NCBI RefSeq assembly: GCF_021916785.1
Contig: NZ_JAKCFC010000010.1
Coordinates: forward strand, 172,455-236,454
Reading direction: 5' to 3'
DNA from: Mycolicibacterium lacusdiani
Lineage (GTDB): Bacteria; Actinomycetota; Actinomycetes; Mycobacteriales; Mycobacteriaceae
DNA length: 64,000 nt
The position numbers and the translations under genes are program-made. Under the pieces are notes generated by a model. The model was given only the letters and a program-made list of their open reading frames with translations. It made no database searches and had not been told where the DNA came from. Below are positions 61,639-64,000 of this stretch, in pieces. Position 1 is the stretch's first letter. Every line of letters starts with the position of its first letter.

Positions 61639-62127
61639 ATGACCACACCGAAGCAACGCAGACGGCAGCAACCGTGCGGCAGACACCGGCGGCCACTGCC
61701 GCGGACATTCCACTTGATCGATCTCGAGAATCTCTGTCCGCGGGGGCATGTCACGCCGCGGGCGGTTCGCCGGATTTGGGATCTCTACGAGGACCGGGTG
61801 GGCGTCTACAACGACGACGGTGTCGTGGTGGCTGTCGACGGATCGCGGGCGTTCGCCGCCTCGGAGTCGTTGCCGCCGGGAATTCGTCTGCTCACCGGTC
61901 GAGGCCGCGACGGTGCCGACCGGGCCCTGCTGGGCGTGGCTGACATCGCCTGGGCGAAGCGGTGTTACGAGCGTGTCATAGTGGCATCGGGTGATCACGT
62001 CTTCGCACCATCCGTGCGGGAGTGGCAGGCCGCTGGCGTCACGGTCGAACTCGTCGCCGGCTGCGGCACGGTGGCGCGCGTTCTCACTGACACGGGCGTT
62101 CCGATCCACCGGCTGATGGCCAACTGA
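61639..62127 (+). CDS. NYN-domain (PIN-like) putative ribonuclease
   Basis: A 162-aa protein from ATG 61639 with GGGGG upstream. The first 28 residues are basic (KQRRRQQPCGRHRRP). Then comes a NYN core: FHLIDLENL with the first Asp, RDGADRALLGVADIAWA with the central Asp, and VIVASGDHVFAPSVREW with the third acidic residue. Such proteins are metal-dependent RNases or DNases; some belong to toxin-like systems, but no partner antitoxin is seen here. The 3' end overlaps the convergent DUF222-HNH gene by 44 bp. Confidence 0.85.
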   Translation: MTTPKQRRRQQPCGRHRRPLPRTFHLIDLENLCPRGHVTPRAVRRIWDLYEDRVGVYNDDGVVVAVDGSRAFAASESLPPGIRLLTGRGRDGADRALLGVADIAWAKRCYERVIVASGDHVFAPSVREWQAAGVTVELVAGCGTVARVLTDTGVPIHRLMAN

Positions 62128-63847
62128 CCCAGACGGGTGGGGGCTCGACACCCGCGGCTTCGAGCGCCGCCTCATCTTCGTTGAGGCGGCGGTCCTCGGT
62201 GATGCGTTGCGCTCGGTCTTGGGCGCGGGTGCGTTGGCGTCGGGGCATTGTGAGGCCCGGGTTATGTTGACCCGCTTTGGTTCTCGCCTCGTCGCTAACC
62301 GTGACTGGTGCGGTGGGCATGCAGAGGCTGGGGAACAGCAGCTTGCTGCCCGGCTCGGTGATGTACGTCCGGCCACGCGGCGAGGTCCAGATGATGGTCC
62401 CGTCTGGGAGTTGTCGGTCCCGCCATCCGTTGGGGCCGCCCCAGAACGTTTTCAGCAAGTGATGTCGACGGCATAGGCACTTCAAGTTCGAGGCGCACGT
62501 TGGACCGATCGGCGAGGCGATGGTGTGGTCGATGTCGGTTTCAGCGGCTGGTTGCGAGCAGCCGGGGAAGCGGCAGGTCAGGTCTCGGCAGCGCACGAAC
62601 TCGGCCAGGCTGCGCGATGGGGTGTAGCGGGGCTCGGGTGGAGCGTCGCCTGGGTGGATCACCTTGCGGATCTTCGCGGTGAGCGCGAAGCGGCGGGCGA
62701 GGGCGCCCGATAGGAACGGGCCGCCGAGAATCGCGCCGGGGCGCGTGGCGGGGGCTTGGCTATCGGTGGGGGCGCCTGCCTCATTCAACCGGTGTCCGTC
62801 GTTCGGAGGGTGGCCGGCGGCGTCGTGGTGATCTGGTTCAGCGTCGGCCTCTTCATCCGAAGGCTCGGCCTCGAACGCGCCCTCGGCGCCCTCTTCGGGA
62901 CCGTCGCTCTCCGAGTCATCGGCACTGCCCCGTCGGATGTCAGTATTGGCGACTTCGGCCTTGATGTCCTGAGCGGCGTTAGTATTGCCGCTCAGTTCAT
63001 CCCACGTCGTGATCTCCGACAGCGGCTTGTCGTACAGCGGCTCCGGTTCACCGTCGAGCGCGGCGTCCTGCTGCTTGGCGGCATCGGAGGCGTCGTTGAG
63101 GGTGTCCTCGTTCACCACCACGTAGACCACCCGATCACCCGCCGGGGCGGTGGTGGGGCCGGGGCAGTCGTCGCTGCCGCATAGGCACGGCAGGTAGTCC
63201 AGACCCCGCAGGACCGAGTGGAACGAATCGGCGCGACGCTGCTCGACGGTCCGCGGATCGCCCGGGCACACGGTTCTCGCCAGGACGTTCAGGCGCTTCT
63301 CGACGGCCTTGCCGTCGGTGGCGAACATCGTGCAGAACATCGTGGCCATGCCCGAACCGTCATAGTCGAACTGGACGTTGCGACCCTTGGCCGTCAGCTT
63401 CGTGCGGTAGACCCCGTGTGGGTCGTGTCCGGCGACGATCGCGTCGATGGCGTTGTTGAGTTTCTCTTCGGACATTGGCGCCCAGTCCCGAAGGACCTTT
63501 GCGAACGCCTTGTCGACCGCCAGCTGCGCGTCCCGGTCCCGCACCAGGGCTGTCCGTGCGGTGATAGCCGACACCACGCGGTAGGACACCAGCCCGTCGG
63601 CGAACAGTGCCGCCACGTGAGGCAGCCGGTCGCGCAGCGCGGTCGCGATCAATAGCTGATGCGCCGCTGCGCCCTGGGTGATGTTCTGTTCGGCACCGAT
63701 CTCCGCGGCCACGGCACCCCAGTTGTCCAGGTACCACTGCTCCCGGTCGGACGACCCGTCCGCGGCGTAGGCCTGATCCAAGAGAACAACCATCGCCGCA
63801 AGCCGGCGGGCAGTGGCTGCAGCCTCCACGCGCGCCCACTCAGCCAC
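62084..63847 (-). CDS. DUF222/13E12-family HNH endonuclease-like protein, possibly 5'-truncated
   Basis: A 587-aa protein read from GTG 63847. The N-terminal DUF222 region (WARVEAAATARRLAAM...) lacks about 25 residues found at the start of relatives. A highly acidic linker at about residues 305-365 follows. The C-terminal HNH domain is CRFPGCSQPAAETDIDHTIASPIGPTCASNLKCLCRRHHLLKTF with Cys pairs for zinc and the HNH His residues. It is the family of the 13E12 repeats of M. tuberculosis, often linked to mobile DNA. The frame stays open upstream to the stop shared with the IS end, so insertion may have removed the true start. Confidence 0.85.
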   Translation of the reverse strand: MAEWARVEAAATARRLAAMVVLLDQAYAADGSSDREQWYLDNWGAVAAEIGAEQNITQGAAAHQLLIATALRDRLPHVAALFADGLVSYRVVSAITARTALVRDRDAQLAVDKAFAKVLRDWAPMSEEKLNNAIDAIVAGHDPHGVYRTKLTAKGRNVQFDYDGSGMATMFCTMFATDGKAVEKRLNVLARTVCPGDPRTVEQRRADSFHSVLRGLDYLPCLCGSDDCPGPTTAPAGDRVVYVVVNEDTLNDASDAAKQQDAALDGEPEPLYDKPLSEITTWDELSGNTNAAQDIKAEVANTDIRRGSADDSESDGPEEGAEGAFEAEPSDEEADAEPDHHDAAGHPPNDGHRLNEAGAPTDSQAPATRPGAILGGPFLSGALARRFALTAKIRKVIHPGDAPPEPRYTPSRSLAEFVRCRDLTCRFPGCSQPAAETDIDHTIASPIGPTCASNLKCLCRRHHLLKTFWGGPNGWRDRQLPDGTIIWTSPRGRTYITEPGSKLLFPSLCMPTAPVTVSDEARTKAGQHNPGLTMPRRQRTRAQDRAQRITEDRRLNEDEAALEAAGVEPPPVWVSWPSAGGSERPCQ

Positions 63848-63860
63848 CGTGCCGGTGGCT
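63842..63860. terminator. Short stem-loop between HNH gene and IS transposase end
   Basis: AGCCACCG (63842-63849) and CGGTGGCT (63853-63860) form an 8-bp stem with a 3-base loop. It covers the HNH start and could be a terminator of the transposase transcript or part of an IS end. No U-run follows. Confidence 0.35.
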
Positions 63861-63883
63861 CGAAGGACCGTCGCTGTCTTGAG

Positions 63884-64000
63884 TCAAGGAGTTGGCAGGA
63901 TTTCCAGGTTAATGGGGTTCAGGTAGGCCTGTTGTGGGGTGCGGTCCTGGATGGCTTGGTGTGGTCGGATGGTGTTGTAGATGACGCGAAAGCGGTGGGC
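63884..64000 (-). mobile_element. C-terminal end of an IS transposase (integrase catalytic type), cut by the window
   Basis: The last 38 codons of a transposase are read from the window edge to TGA at 63884: AHRFRVIYNTIRPHQAIQDRTPQQAYLNPINLEILPTP. The YNTIRPHQA...RTPxQAYL pattern is typical for the C-terminus of IS3/IS481-family integrase-type transposases. The stop is only 36 bases from the DUF222-HNH reading frame. The remainder of the element lies outside the window, so family and intactness cannot be judged. Confidence 0.85.

Overview
The window is high-GC actinobacterial DNA, most likely from a fast-growing Mycobacterium (Mycolicibacterium). The evidence is the frequent GTG/TTG starts, 4-bp stop/start overlaps, probable leaderless starts, two F420-type luciferase-like oxidoreductases, a mycofactocin-type short-chain dehydrogenase, a 13E12/DUF222 HNH protein, and close resemblance of several proteins to M. 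tuberculosis lipid-catabolism enzymes (HtdZ, KshA, LigB). No rRNA, tRNA or CRISPR array was seen.

Layout. 1-4346: the end-truncated gene of a GAF-GGDEF protein, an unknown protein, an HtdZ-like hydratase and an acyl-CoA dehydrogenase. 4445-8283: a tight fabG/thiolase/fadE/GntR operon. 8291-11312: a flavin monooxygenase, TetR and alpha/beta-hydrolase operon behind a double palindromic operator. 20756 down to 11272 (minus strand): three crotonase-fold proteins, four adenylating enzymes and a mycofactocin-type SDR, with a striking 32-bp tandem repeat between two crotonases. 20877-34296 (plus strand, with a TetR gene on the other strand): hotdog thioesterase, crotonases, thiolase, SDR, two amidohydrolases, FadD, a paired FadE1/FadE2 and a DapB-like reductase. 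34303-56929: mainly oxidative enzymes, namely an Ltp-type thiolase/aldolase, a molybdopterin oxidoreductase, two aldehyde dehydrogenases, two P450s, two Rieske oxygenases (one a clear KshA homologue), two F420-type enzymes, a TPP enzyme, an acyl-CoA carboxylase beta subunit and a third amidohydrolase. 57008-64000: YbdD/CstA, DNA ligase LigB, a YqeY-like protein, a NYN-domain protein, a DUF222-HNH protein and the end of an insertion sequence.

How the genes may work together. The middle 45 kb carries every enzyme class needed to oxygenate, activate with CoA, beta-oxidise and open rings of a large hydrophobic (steroid- or terpenoid-like) substrate. Nine 19-bp imperfect palindromes with the form TACYGWA-N5-TACRGTA lie in the promoter regions of the main operons from 20.7 to 57.0 kb. 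Two of them flank the start of the TetR gene at 23712-24476, which I infer to be the shared, self-controlled repressor. This apparent regulon is the main candidate for an undescribed system in the window. The substrate is not identifiable from sequence alone.

Other notable features are a chain of four translationally coupled ten-codon mini-ORFs made by a 32-bp tandem repeat, an internally deleted epimerase pseudogene that still sits behind a regulon operator, a kinase-like gene whose conserved N-terminus has no standard start codon, and a frameshifted GAF-like gene.
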